In this document: one piece after another, positions 50,506 through 63,193 of the stretch
Position numbering within the stretch: the first letter of the stretch is position 1
Layout of the letters: every line of letters begins with the position of its first letter
Origin: Physella acuta
Taxonomy: Eukaryota > Mollusca > Gastropoda > Physidae
Length of the DNA: 64,000 nt
Assembly: GCF_028476545.1 (NCBI RefSeq)
Contig: NW_026731931.1
Span: forward strand, 711,001 to 775,000
Reading direction: 5' to 3'
Notes under the pieces: model-generated
The model's input: the letters and a program-made list of their open reading frames with translations, nothing else
Told to the model about the DNA's origin: nothing
Database searches by the model: none
Program-made: the position numbers and the translations under genes

Positions 50506-51500
50506 GGTGCACCGTCAAATCAACCCCGAAAAAACGACCCAGTCAAAATAGCCCAGTTTAAAGTGCCTCGTCTTAATTGCTCCCGTCAAATGGGCTCCCG
50601 TCATATTGACTCCCGACATATTGGTTCCCGAAAAATAGGCTCAGGACATATTGACTACCGACAAATAGGCTCCCCATATATTAGCTCCCGACAAATTGGC
50701 ACCCGACAAATAGGCTCAGGACATATTGGCTACCGACAAATGAGCTCCCGATACATTAGCACCCGACAAATGGGGTCCCGATATATTGAATTCCGACAAA
50801 AAGACTCGACAAATTGGCTCAAGACAAATGAATCGCATGACCACTATAGGCATAAAAGTAACCAGTTTGGCCTACCTCCAATACCACTATATCCTCTTTT
50901 TAATTGTTTTTCATGAACCAACATTAATTTACAAACAAATCGAGCCCTTAAATTCCACCAATTCTAACATTTTGATAATGTTTAGTTTACAACGGTGAAG
51001 ATCTGTTGCTTGAAAGCGAGCACAGAAGTGTAAATGTATGATATACATGATACTTACATGATAACGACATTTTGTTTTTTTGATAACCTACAAGCATAAT
51101 GCAGTTAGAAATGTACAGCGTGGACCCTTCTCCCCAAACACTGAGTTTGAATAACCTATACCGACTCATTTATGCAAGTCATAGATAGATGACCCTTAAA
51201 TTAAAACATGGTATTCTTTATAATAGATAAACTATTAAAAAAATAACGCCTGCCGAACAAGACTTGCATACGATGTATTACTTATGAGTGTTGGATAAGC
51301 TAACCTTAAAGAATATTGATAAACGGGTCCCTCTGGCAGGTGTCATATTCAATGATATCGTTTCGCTCGGATACCGTATTGTCGGGGTCATTTTGTCAGG
51401 AGCCAATTTGACAAGAGCCTAGTTGTCGGAAGTTGTAATGACAGGAACCGTTTTGTCGAGAAAATAAATGTCGAGAGCCTACTTATCGGGAGTCTAAATG
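50506..51500. mobile_element. foldback element with 15-bp-repeat arms, copy 2 (opposite orientation)
   Basis: The left arm (50506-50830) has CCGACAAATTGGC-type units; the right arm (about 51365-51500) is shorter, in reverse. The middle (50830-51365) is the reverse complement of the copy 1 middle (for example GTTGGATAAGCTAACC here against GGTTAGCTTATCCAAC-type sequence near 30158). No clear target duplication seen. Confidence 0.75.
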
Positions 51501-52176
51501 AAGGTGTTGCACTTGGCATCCGTTAATCGTGCGTCCTGAATAGCGGGTAAGGGATGCTACTATATTCAGTGTTTAAACGTCAACAAGCACAAAAGCCGGC
51601 GCCCTGTAGCTTCCACGACCCGAAGCGCCCCGGACTCCCCTGCTAGCAGTATGCGCCTAAGTTCATTTAAAAAGATGTTATACGCTAATGACACGATGGG
51701 CAACAATAATCATTGACTATATCGAACAAGGCGCGTCGCCCGGCGCCCCTGAAGGGTTCTATTTGGAGCCCTGGGCTTTCCCGTTAGCACAATGGCGCCT
51801 GAGTTTGTTCTAAACAGTGCGAAAGACAATAGATAAGAAGGTGTGTTACAATCACTCAATAAATTAAATCAGCCGAGTCAATAGCGCTCTGGTAGGGTAT
51901 GATTCGGCTGCGAACTATAATTTCAGTTTGGGCTCCCAAAGGTTCACAAGGGCCGCAAAGGGTCATGTAATGTTGTATTTTTTTGGAAAAATCAGATAAA
52001 TTAACCAAGGTTAGATTATTAACTGGGATGTTTTCTGTAGTTCATGTGACATGGATTGTCTATAACAAAAATGTGTAGGCACGGAGAAAGTGGTATGCTA
52101 GCGAGACAAAGTGTTTGAACGAAACAGTGTGTGAAGCAATGTGGTGTGGCGTCAAAATCGTGTGTATACTCGTCAG
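51501..52176. other. intron with GGCGCC-rich repeat remnants
   Basis: 51590-51960 resembles the 20470-21740 region. The remainder is unassigned. Confidence 0.45.
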
Positions 52177-52780
52177 TTTTTTTACTTTCTCGTGCGACAA
52201 AAAAATCGAGATTTTTACACCTCACTGATACGGAAAAAACATAATTTTGCAATCTAGTCCGTATGTCTGTGTGTCTGTCTGTGTGTGTGTGTCTTTCTGT
52301 CTGTATGTAAACACGATAACTTGAGTACCGTTACAGTTACGTTGATCAAATTTCATATATAAGTATTATATCAAAATCGTAGATCCTGATCAACTTTTGA
52401 GCGATTTCCAATAAACGAAAGTGGTACTTTTTCAACTTTGAATTTTTTAAAAGCCTATAACTTGAGTGCTATTTCAGATAGATAAATGAAATTTCACATG
52501 TAAATAAAAGATCTAATTTTCAACCTTCTGTTAAATTTTGAATAATTTCCGTTGAGCGGAAGTAGTAATTTACGCTACTTCCGATTTCTCAACAAATGCA
52601 TGTAAATTTATAAATTACTTTTATTATGCACATTTTGTTTTGGTGTTTGCTTGGTGCGCAATTCTTTTTTTTCTATGACATTCTATTATATTTTTAAATG
52701 TTTAAGCAATTAAAAATCATCTCTATATTCCAAGTTATATAAGAATATTCGAGAAAGTTTAGGGAGATCAATCCCGGTGT
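52177..52780 (-). repeat. unclassified interspersed element, copy R5
   Basis: Reverse-oriented R-family copy, from TTTTTTTACTTTCTCGTGCG to TTTAGGGAGATCAATCCCGG. Confidence 0.77.
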
Positions 52781-53639
52781 ATACTTTATGTAATTTGTTC
52801 TTGTGATTCATGATACAGATTCTCGTTGTGGAATGTATTTATTTATAATTGTTACATTTGGCACAAACGAGCCAAAATAAATAAGAAACCAAGTGTAACT
52901 GTCCATAAAAAAATCCAAACAAATCCAAAGCCTACAGTTCTCGAAATAATGAAAATTTTTCAGTACAAAATTTTCGGAGGGCAACTCAAATCTAAAAAAA
53001 ATTCTCGCTTCTAGATATTGAAATCGAAACTCTAATAATACACCTTTGGAAACGCTTACAAATTGCATCAGTAACACTGGTGTGTTATAACACGTCAAAT
53101 ATTTTTTCTACTATGTTAAAGAAAAAATCATGTTCGTTTGTGTCACTTTTACAAATGACGCAATCATCATCATTGTTTCAGGAAGTTATTTTGCGCTCTG
53201 GGTTATCCCCTGTGAACACTATGGCGCTTATGTTAGTGTTAAAGAGCCAGGGGTCTTTCGTGTTGTCTCTGCGGTAGTGTAATCGGGGGCTCCCGAGAGC
53301 GCCCCTCTACGTCCCTAACAGATGTGCATCACCGAAGTGTGTTCTACCTCATTAACGTACACTCAAGGTTTTCATGCAGTAGTGTACAAGGTCACGCTTC
53401 TTAAAATATTGGATTGGTAATGCATTGGTGAAACTCTTCGTATCTATTTTGGTCAATTTTACAATGTCTTCAACTAACCGGAAAAGAATACTACTGGTTC
53501 CTCTGATTCAACTGCATTTAACTGTAAAGCCACCAACATTTATATATTGCCTGCTTAGCAAAAGAAAAATAAGACCCGATTACATGTACAATCGAATGCT
53601 TCACGCAATCGAGATTCATACGTTTTGGTGGTTACATGA
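52781..53639. other. intron, mostly unassigned
   Basis: 53160-53400 is related to 20470-21740. The short open frames have no recognisable content. Confidence 0.45.
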
Positions 53640-53746
53640 GTAAAGTTTGACTTCGTACAGTACAGAAGGTTTAAGCAGTGGAAAATGTAAACAAAATGTG
53701 CAATAAAGCACCACACTTATGTGCATCACTGTTATACAGACCAACA

Positions 53747-54055
53747 CGAATGTTGCACATATTTACAATATGCCTAGTAAATTTGTCGACGACCTAACGA
53801 ATCTAGATTGGACTATAGACTCTAAAATTATCTCTGCACCTTGTGTTAACAAATGGTTATTACGGCACAAACTCCGGATTGTGTGTAAATTACGAGATCA
53901 AAGGTATATGAGTTTACACACAATCCGGAGTTTGTGCCGTAATAACCATTTGTTAACACAAGGTGCAGAGATAATTTTAGAGTCTATAGTCCATTCTAGA
54001 TTCGTTACGTCGTCGAAAAATTTACTAGGCATATTGTAAAAATGTGTAACATTCG
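53747..54055. repeat. inverted repeat with 143-bp arms
   Basis: The left arm (53747-53889) and right arm (53913-54055) are reverse complements with about 5 mismatches and no gaps, around a 23-bp loop. The homologous intron at 35935-36400 has only the left-arm sequence, so the right arm is a local inverted duplication in module 2. The transcript could fold into a long hairpin just upstream of the acceptor at 54306. Confidence 0.92.
53780..53903 (+). pseudogene. decayed CUB 3'-half exon remnant (left arm of hairpin)
   Basis: Paralogue of the remnant at 36219-36337. In the closing frame it reads LHLVL and NYEIK, followed by a G and a GTATAT donor-like site at 53904; an in-frame stop lies upstream. 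Most of it forms the left arm of the inverted repeat at 53747-54055, and an inverted copy follows 23 bp later. Confidence 0.45.
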
Positions 54056-54306
54056 TTGAATTTTTTGTTGAATTGATGATCAGTTTTATTTTTACGTTTC
54101 TGGCAGCCAATTATTATTTATTCTTATAAAGATAAAATAACTTTAAATGTAAACCAGATTCGATATTTTTTTCACTCTTATATTGCTCTAGGTTATGTAA
54201 TAACTCCGTAATTGTCTTTTAATTACACAAGATTATATAAAGATAAATAATAAGTTAATATCTCGCAAATATATCCTTGCAATGTTAAACAAATTTTGTT
54301 TTATAG

Positions 54307-54430
54307 ATTTAAATGAAGTCGTAACTGCCACAACTGGAACGATAACCAACACAGGAAATACTTCGAGTTCTTCTGCAACCAACAATACATGGACTATTCG
54401 AGGACCCACTGGAACCATTATAGCTTTCAA
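54307..54430 (+). CDS. CUB exon, 5' half (type 1), start of module 3
   Basis: First half of the fifth CUB domain in the window. The acceptor is TTATAG ending at 54306 and the donor is GTAATG at 54431. It reads DLNEVVTATTG, NNTWTIRGPTG and IIAFK, only a few residues away from 36627-36750. Its 3' partner must lie beyond the right edge, because the following intron holds the second Ty3/gypsy fossil and runs off the window. Both CUB N-terminal cysteines are absent. Confidence 0.86.
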
Positions 54431-55493
54431 GTAATGTTTATCTTATAATTTTAAGAAATTGGTATTTAAATAGCTTTACATACAATTCTAATGTAGTGTT
54501 TTTTCTAAAACAAAATGGTTGTTATTTAAGGGAACAAGATAACCATGTTTTCGATAAAATTTTAATTTTGCTCCCCAAAATTTTTATTTCTTAATTCGGT
54601 ACTAATACCTTTGATCTATCTAACCCGAACATTTCGGACTTCTACTGCTTACGGTTATCCGTTTATTGCGATGTGAAACATGGTACCCCCCGGCAAGTTT
54701 TCACACTACTATGCGGACAGCGGCTATCTTCGAGCGGGGTTTACATCATTTATTGCCCGCGAGGCACCATAAACTTTACAGTAATCTAAGGGCCAAGCAC
54801 TCGTGTACCCGCTGGTGTAGTGACCTTTTCTTTTGTTCTAAAAATAAGTGGGATAGACGTTGTTTTCTAAAAAGTAAAATTTTATATCAAACCCCATATA
54901 AGGGCATGCGCGTAAAAATTATGAATGGGAAGAGATTACATTGATACGCTTGACCAATAATATTATAGTACTTAAAATAAAAATAATTCACGATTGGTTG
55001 CAACTAACCACGTGTGCTAGGCAGCCATCTTGTTTCTAGATAAACAAAACAATCGCCTGTCTTAGTTGGTTTACTTTATTTGCATATACTCTTCTATTTG
55101 TTGTTTTAAAGTTATACAACAACATTAAGTTTAATAATTGAAACTTTGCCTAGAAATGTACTGTTGATTATCACTGGAACAATATCAAACACTGTTTCGT
55201 ACGCTTTATACTAAGCTGAAACAATGCGTCATGGACATGACTATCAGTTGGTGAAGAATGCGCTGTCCATCCCCTTTACCCCCCTCATTCCCTTCTCGCC
55301 ATTCAACCAACGGCCGGTTTATAATATTGTTACGGCATGCTGTGATAGGCTTGAACGCGTTCATCAGACTTTACACCGGACTGTATACGACACATGTGTT
55401 GATGTGTATGCCCATCTCACCGTATAGGGTTTGCTTGCAACGAATGTAAATACCAGATAGTAGATAGGATAGCTGAGAAGCATTCACTTAGGG
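54431..55493. other. intron after exon 54307; junction at about 54530
   Basis: 54431-54529 matches 36751-36846 and the window start. At about 54530 the match stops and unrelated sequence begins; the shared intron resumes at about 57366. Nothing coding is supported. Confidence 0.6.
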
Positions 55494-55503
55494 CCTGTAC
55501 TTG

Positions 55504-56380
55504 GTAAACGGAAAAAAAGTCACAGAAATATAGTCACAGAAAAAAAGTCACAAAAATATTTTTAGAAATATTTTTATTTATTTGTTTAGAATTGTAACAT
55601 TTTGTATGTTTATTGTTGTGGGTTGTATTTTTTATAGCATAAATTATTTATAGACGTTAAAAGCATTATGGTTTATAACAATTGTAAGTAAAAATACTCT
55701 AAGATAATTAACACAACAATCTCAACTTTTGTTACGCATTTAGTTAAATTTAGGCAAATTTTGCCGTAGGCTATTCTCTGGTCGGCCTTTCCTCAATAGG
55801 CATTGTCCGAACATATTTTGTGTTGTTGTTGTCATGCGTCAATGACAGCCTTTCAACCTTGTCGGCTTTCTGTTTTGATCCTAAGTTTTGTTATGTAATG
55901 AGCGTGATAAATGTGGGCAGTAAAGGTGGTTGAACTAAACATCTAAACATAACTATTGTTGCCATGAGTTGAGGGCAGCAAGTCAGATTAACTTACCATT
56001 TCACGGTAATTTAATGTTGGTATTTAAAAAAAAACAGGATTAAAACCGTGGACTTTGGAGCATTCTATTAAACGCTACTAATCTTAGGTTTAACATAATT
56101 ACAATCTAATTATAATCTTCATACTAAATATTTTTAGATGAATTATAAAAATTACTATGCGTATACAGCCTACACACATTACATTAAATTTAATTAATCC
56201 TAAGTTAATTTGCACTCTCTAAATATTTAATATACATAAAAGTATTAACAAGTATCATGGAAATATATATTTGTGACTTTTTTTCCTGTGACTTTTTTTC
56301 CTGTGACTTTTTTTCCTGTGACTTTTTTTCTGTGTTTTTTATTCCTGTGTTTTTTTTCCTGTGACTTTTTTACCTACAAT
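55504..56380. mobile_element. inverted-repeat element with 15-bp-repeat arm, 10-bp target duplication
   Basis: The left end carries GGAAAAAAAGTCACAG-type repeats (55510-55556) and the right end at least five TGTGACTTTTTTTCC-type 15-bp units (56270-56372) in inverted sense. CCTGTACTTG is duplicated at 55494-55503 and 56381-56390. The 877-bp body has no transposase. Probably a non-autonomous Mutator-like or foldback element, of a different family from 28585-31373. Confidence 0.8.
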
Positions 56381-56399
56381 CCTGTACTTGACCCAATCT

Positions 56400-57310
56400 A
56401 TACAGATGTGTTATTCGCGGTTGAATGAACATTGGTAATCTATGGCTCATCGGTTCCTCACGCACTATCCAGCGGTGGGGTGGGGTGGGGTGGAGGGGCG
56501 TGTCTAGCCTCAAGCGTTGTACCCAGTATTGTGTTGTAGGCTATTATCATAAGGCAATAAACTTGTGTAAGCTACAATTTGAGTGGAGAAAGACATTGTA
56601 TTGAAGTGAGAAGACCGGCTAACAAACAAAACTTGATCTGGTTGGATGATAGCTGTTATGAGAATACCGCTCGATTGATAGGATGTGTAATACTTAATAG
56701 TCATACATTCATTACCTGTTGTATACATATTTTCTGCTTACATAGAAAAAATCTGTCTAAAACTTACAACATAAATCAAAGCGTAATTTATTAGACAAAT
56801 GGTTCTTCCACATATAACAAGACGTTTTTTCTGTTTTCCCCGCTCTTCTTTTCACGTTTTCTCAACTTTGCATTTTTACTCAAAATTCAACATTCAAATC
56901 GCTAAGGCTTTGGAACCCTTTGTCACACAATAATAAAACATTCCACGTGCATTCAGCATAATACCATCTACAAAACTGCGCTTGTACATTAAGTTTACTA
57001 CAATACTTTAGGAAATATTGATATTTATGTAACACCACCCCCTAATTTTTGCACATAAATTTACGTAAAAATTTGTATTAAAAATTGAGAACAAGCTATC
57101 GCAATGAGCAAACGTAGAAATGTATAGTTTGGTGTAAGAAATCTAAATCTTTCATCCGCTTTTTAAAATCTCTTATGGGAACAAAGCCTTAGCGATTTGA
57201 AAAGGTGTTAGTTTTCACACCTTTTCGCGGTTTCCATGGCAACCAGTACTGCTATTGACGGCTATATATTATTTTTGTCTATAGTTTAACAACTATAATT
57301 ATATGAACTT
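56400..57310. repeat. transplanted intron segment, copy of 25490-26440
   Basis: Copy of the intron that precedes exon 26572, now placed in an intron of the other type. No exon follows; sequence switches to the 27-727 segment at about 57366. Confidence 0.75.
57199..57243. promoter_or_regulatory. hairpin plus RFX-like X-box, second copy
   Basis: Same AAAAGGTGT / ACACCTTTT stem and GTTTCCATGGCAAC (57230-57243) as at 26321-26364, inside the transplanted intron copy. Confidence 0.35.
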
Positions 57311-57365
57311 ATTAAACAACCAGAAATGTGTTAAATAAAAAAAAAATTTATCCGTGGTGCCTATC

Positions 57366-58072
57366 CTTAACGCCTTGGCTCTGCGTATCGAGGGTTGTGA
57401 GGCTTCATGTGGAGGTACTTGAAAAAAAAACGCTTTTTTTGGTAACTGTACTGTTAAAGGATATTAACTATTTTATCACTGAAAATATTTGGAATTATGT
57501 GTTGATTGTAAGGAAATTTGATAGCTTTGATATTGTGGGTTTGTCAGCTAAACGTTGCCCGTGAGCCACACAGCAAAACAGAATTGACATGGATGAGAAA
57601 GATTCGTTTTCTGTGACATTTAGTTTCCACACAGTTTTAGTACTTTAAAAGCATATAATCCTATAATTTTCTAACTTAATCGACGTGTTTGATATGACAG
57701 TTATTAGACCGATTTAACTGCTACTTCATTAGCTGCTGATTTTCTGAGAATGCAGAGATGCAGAGATCATCAAAGAAATTCTATTCTAAATGAATTATTT
57801 CCGGTGCTTTCCGGTTTTTTAAGCTTTTAATTAGTTCGAAACGTCTGTCTGTCTGTTTATTTGTTTGTTTGTGGGTTTGTATCAAATCTTGTAACTCAAC
57901 TTCGACTTACTTTTAATACAACGATTTCTTTCAAACTTTCCAGATACGTCCCACTTTGATGACAATACAAAAATTATCATTTTTTAAAATTTAAGTAGAT
58001 GTTTAACTAAAAATTGATCAAACGCTTTCGAAATTAAGTGAGATAATAAAATTAAATCACACAAATGATTAC
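57366..58072. repeat. module 3 copy of the 27-727 intron segment
   Basis: Nearly identical to 27-727. It ends with the target duplication ATTAC at 58068-58072. Confidence 0.9.
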
Positions 58073-58382
58073 AGTCACACCCTGTTTGTACAGCCAACTT
58101 TATGGCACATGGTAAAGGCAAATACAAACCGCATCACTGTTGTTTTATTATATTTTAAGGCCTGATAGATAACACCAAACAACCTTTATCCTGGTAATTT
58201 TACAATTTTATTGATATCACAGATACAGCAGCTACGCTGCCAAACAAAAACCTCCTTTCTTAATCTTTCTTTCACTTCCACTTTCTTTTGCGCATGCGCC
58301 TGACCACCACATTTTTTAGATTTATATCGCCTTTTTACACCTCCACTAGAAACATACATTCATCCTACATTTGACTGTTACA
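58073..58382 (-). repeat. 3' LTR of fossil copy 2
   Basis: About 310 bp, matching 728-1037. A purine-rich tract (minus strand) lies beside it at about 58386-58404. Confidence 0.88.
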
Positions 58383-59249
58383 TATGCCCTGTCTCCCCTT
58401 TAAAAAATTAATACATTATTTTTTTTTTTATATACATCACATTTACTATAAAATCTTCATTATACATGTAACAGTTAAAAAAATTCATATTGAAAAAGAA
58501 ACTGGCTAATTAACATCCTAAATTATTTTATATGTAACACTTACCAAATTGAGCAATGATATTCATAAAATACATGGCAAAATGCAAAACTTCACTTATC
58601 TTATAAGTAACGCCAAATTGTAACTCAGGTAAACCTTCTTAGTTTAATAATAACAAAACCTCACTAAGGTATACCCCCACTTAGTGGAACAACCTTAAAC
58701 CAATTGTATTAAACCAAATAATAACAAATGACTCTAACTTAGGAACATCTCTTCTTAGTATAACAAAAATTCATTTAACCTCACTAAGGAATATTACCTC
58801 TTAGTGTATCTCAAAATAAATCTAACTAAGGAAATCTCCCTCTTAGTAGAACATAATCATAGCTATGCAATAGCTCCCATGGGCAAATCATATCCTTGAT
58901 TTCCTTACTTCAATGGCTGAGGTCAACTCCTCATCATAACATATGCAAATTACCACATCTGTCAACTCATACTGCCATAGTCATGTTCATTACTTAACAA
59001 GATATAGGCCTACAGTATACATACAAACCACAGAAATACAACAAAACATATGTTTATTTGCATTTCTAAATTTAAATAGTTGTAAAAACATATTTATACA
59101 AGTTATGTACTTATAACTTATTCCTATCTTGCTCACACTTTTAAAATATTAATTTTCTCTGGTAGTAAATATCACACACTTCATTATTCAAAATTCCCTA
59201 ATAAGGATTGGCTGATGTCTCAGGTCATTATTTTCTTTATTCAGTTCTA

Positions 59250-61800
59250 TGTTTGTTTCACCTCTTTCTTTGTACTAGGAGTTTTAATATTTAATATTTT
59301 GTCCCTATTTCCTTCAGTAGGTCTAATTTCTTTACTTCCAACTTTAAATCCTAAGAATTCTAATGTATCTACCCCCACATGCAGTTTCTCTGTTGCTACT
59401 GTAACACAGTGTTTCCTAAGTCTTTCTAGTAGTTCTTTTAGTGTTTCTATGTGTTCTGACCATGTGTTATTATGTATGCATATATCATCAACAAAGAAGA
59501 CCAGGTTTTCATTCCCTCTGTCATTTTACTCATGAATTTTGGAACGTGGCGATACTGTTCACAAGTCCAAACGGCATCACCTTCCATTGACATAGACCTT
59601 TGCTTGATGTAAAGGCGGTGTATTGTCTTGAATCCTTTTCCATGCCTATTTGCCAGAAGCCTCTGTTCAAATCACAAGTGGTAAAAATTGAGGATTTACT
59701 AATAGTTTCCAAAATGTCTTTCGGATCATTCATGGGTTCAGCATTTATCTTAGTCCTTTTATTCAACTCTCGATAGTTACAACATATCCTTACTTTGTTG
59801 TTCTTTTTTCTTACTATCACCATGGGTGATGAGTATGCTGATTCTGTTCTTTCTATTTGCCCAGGCTCAAGGAGCAAATCCAGTTCTGCTTCAACAGCTT
59901 CTCTGTAGGCAACGGGTACTTGGTAATGCTTCCCTTTTATAGCACTATAATCAGTCAATTCTATTTTGTGTTGAATCGTTTCAGTAAAACCCATTTCTGT
60001 TGTAATCACATCCTTGTACTCATTTACTATTTTGTCTATTATGTTTTTCTCATCCACTGGGATATGATTAGTCTTAATTTCCTTTGTATTACAGCTTTCA
60101 CTTATTATAGTACAGGCTATTTGTTCCTCTTCTATCAGTTTCTCTGGCTCTACATATAATTTCTTTATTCTGTCTATGTGTATAGGCGTGTTATTTCCCT
60201 TTATGTTTATTTCATAATTTACATCAGATAGTTTCTTTATCACTTCAAAAGTTCCTTGAAATCCTTCTATGTGTTTTCGGTCTGGCAGTTTGACTAAAAC
60301 TAAATCTCCTCATTCAAAAGTTCTTAAATATCTATGTTTGTTTTTTATATTTCTGTGCCTTTCACTGGCTAACTGTGCATTGTCTTGGGCTGTCTGGACA
60401 CCATAAACTAGTATGGTTTACTTGTTCATGAGGATCAAATTCCTCTTCATTTTTATTTAATAATTTGTGTTTCAATAAAGTTAATGGGCCTCTTGGCTTT
60501 ACCCCATATATCAGTTAAAAAGGAGAAAAACCTGTTGACTCATGTTTAGTCTCGCTGTATGCAAATAGCACCTGCGGTAAATATTTGTGCCATTCACCTG
60601 GGGGATCTTCTGTTACATTTTTTAACATAATCTTCATTGTTTTATTCCATCTCTCATTCATACCATTCGCTTGTGCATGGTATATGGTATTATGTACTTG
60701 TGCAATGTTCAAGAAGCTTGTGAACGCCTTTGTTAATTTGGCTTTAAACTGTGTTCCATTGTCTGATAATGTCGTATCAGGAAACCGAATTTTGTACATA
60801 CACTCATCAAAGCATCACATATAGCTACAGCTGTAATCTCTCTAAGTGTTATTGCCTCTGGCCATCTGGTTGCCCAATCCACTATAGTTAATATGAACTT
60901 GTGGCACTGGGAAGTAGGGTGTTCCATAGGTTCAACTATATCCACTGCTATCTTCTGGAATGGCCTTGTAACTCTATCTGTCTGTTGCAGAGGTGCATTA
61001 TGTTTCCCATCAACAGGATTGAATTTTATGCATTTGGTGCATTTTTGTATGAGTTTCTTTATGTCTTCCTTCATTAAAGGCCAGTAGTAATCTTCAGTTA
61101 TTCTCTCAAATGTACTTTTTTCTGCCATGTGTGCCCCCAATGGACTGTCATGTGCTTGTTGTAAAATCTTTGTTCTCATAGTTTGTGGCACTGCTATCTG
61201 AGTCTTTTCATTATTCTTGTTATCAATATATTTCCTGACTAAAACATTATTTTCTTTAGTGTACTTAGATCCCCTGAAATTCATGTTACTTGTATTGATG
61301 TTTTTAGTATATTTTTGAGAGTATTATCTTCTTCCTGAAGTTTTATCCATTCATTTATATCTTCTTTTAATTCTGTGTTGCTTTCCTCATTGTCAACAAG
61401 CGAATCAGGAACACTTCCCTGATTTGCTCGTTTCTGTGCTCTTGCCTCAACCGCTGCTCCAATTTGACTTGCCCATCTATCTATATCTTCCTTATTACTT
61501 TCTTTCACCTCCTTTCCATTCCCAATAATCATATCTGCTTTTGGTTCTTCTATGACCGCCACTTTATATTTACCTTTAAACCAAGCAGAATCTATATCAA
61601 CTACTGCTATCTCACACTCATCCTTAAATTTCTTGTTGGCATATGTCAACTTTATTATGCCAGGATTGTACTATTCTGGTCTTACAAGACTTTTCTTAAT
61701 AATAATGCATGTGCAACCTGAATCTCTCAGACACATTACTCTGATGTTGTTTACTATAGCTGAGAATATCTTCAGTGTTGTATTCCTTTGTCTATCAGAT
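59250..61800 (-). mobile_element. pol-like region of fossil copy 2 (PR-INT-RT order)
   Basis: Same part order as copy 1. The integrase core motif LSDNGTQFKAKL is readable near 60780-60740, and the integrase tail to RT stretch is again continuous at 60243-59530. Confidence 0.85.
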
Positions 61801-61809
61801 GCCACCGTC

Positions 61810-63080
61810 TCTGACCCTTCTACCCCTGCTGATGTCTCTTGATTGTTATTTCTAATATTTTTTTTTCTCCCTTGTTTTCTGGTCCGATTCTTTGCTGTCT
61901 ACTTGATTATTGAATTCATTTCTACTTTGTCCACCATACTGTCCTTGTCTGTAATAACTTCTTTGATTTCTATAAGTATTATTAGGTGCGTAACCTCCTC
62001 TGTTATTATTGCTGAGATATGTATCTCTATTTTGTAAGCTGAAACACTCAGATTTAACATGGCCTGTTTTCCATGCTTCTGCTATATTTATATCTGTCTG
62101 GTTTCCATCTGGTAGGTACACTATTATTTCTATCTCTATTGTTGTTGCCATACCTTCTTTGATCACTGCCAAAGTTTCTACTGTAGACTGCTGCTGATAT
62201 GTCTCCATGCTCTCTTTTGTCCAAAATAGCCCCTGGATGTGCATCCTTATAGATATTAAGTTGCTCTATTAATTGTTTCTCTGTCCTAACTTTTCTTTCA
62301 CTCAAAAAAGTGAATAAACTATCTGTTGCATCATTTAAAACATGATCTATTAAGTTAAGTTCAATAATTGTCTCAGGATTCTTTAAATCTATTTCTGACA
62401 TTTCTATCCTTTTATTCATGTATTTGCGAATTTCAAAATTGATTTGGTTTATGTCACCAATGTTGTTAATTCTAACGTCTCGTATAGTCTTTCTGTAATA
62501 GTCTTCTGTCTTTCCAAAATGTTTCATCAATCTTTCTTTTACTAGGTCATAGTCTTCTTTTTCAGCCTCAGACATACTTGCTATTATGGCAATAGTCTCT
62601 CCTGTCAAATTAGTCAATAAAGCCTGTGCTTTACCAGCAGATGAATAGTTAAAACTCTTACATGTTTGCTCAAAGAGTATTAAGTAAGTTTTCACACTCT
62701 CTTCCTTTGGTTTAAACGCTCTAAATTTAGGCTTCCAATTGTCTGTTTTGTTAACATTGCTTTCTTGAGATTTGTTACTTTTGATTTTGGCTAATTCTAG
62801 CTCATGTTGTCTCTGTTTTTCTCTGTCTTCAGCCTCTATTGTAGCTTTTGCTAGTTCCTAATCAGCCTCTATTTTAGCTATTTCCCTATCAGCCTCTGTT
62901 TTAGCTATTTCCCTATCGGCCTCTATTTTAGCTTTAGCAAGTTCCCTCTCTGAAGCTCTATCTCATCTTTCAGCTGCATCAGATCTTCTTTCCAGCATCT
63001 GATATTTTATTTTCAACCCATTCGGCCTTTTCTACCCCAGTATATCCTAAAGAGTCAGCCAACTCAATCATTTTGGCATA
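61810..63080 (-). mobile_element. gag-like region of fossil copy 2
   Basis: Same layout as in copy 1: coiled-coil 9-residue repeats, helical gag-like segment, Asn/Tyr/Arg-rich tail. Fossil sequence. Confidence 0.7.
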
Positions 63081-63193
63081 GTCCTCCATATTAATGGTCC
63101 CAGAAAATTACTCAATTACCAACATGTCAACAATATTTAAAAATCTATTGGTCCTTTACAATGCGGATCACCGCTCACTTCTGACACCAAAAA

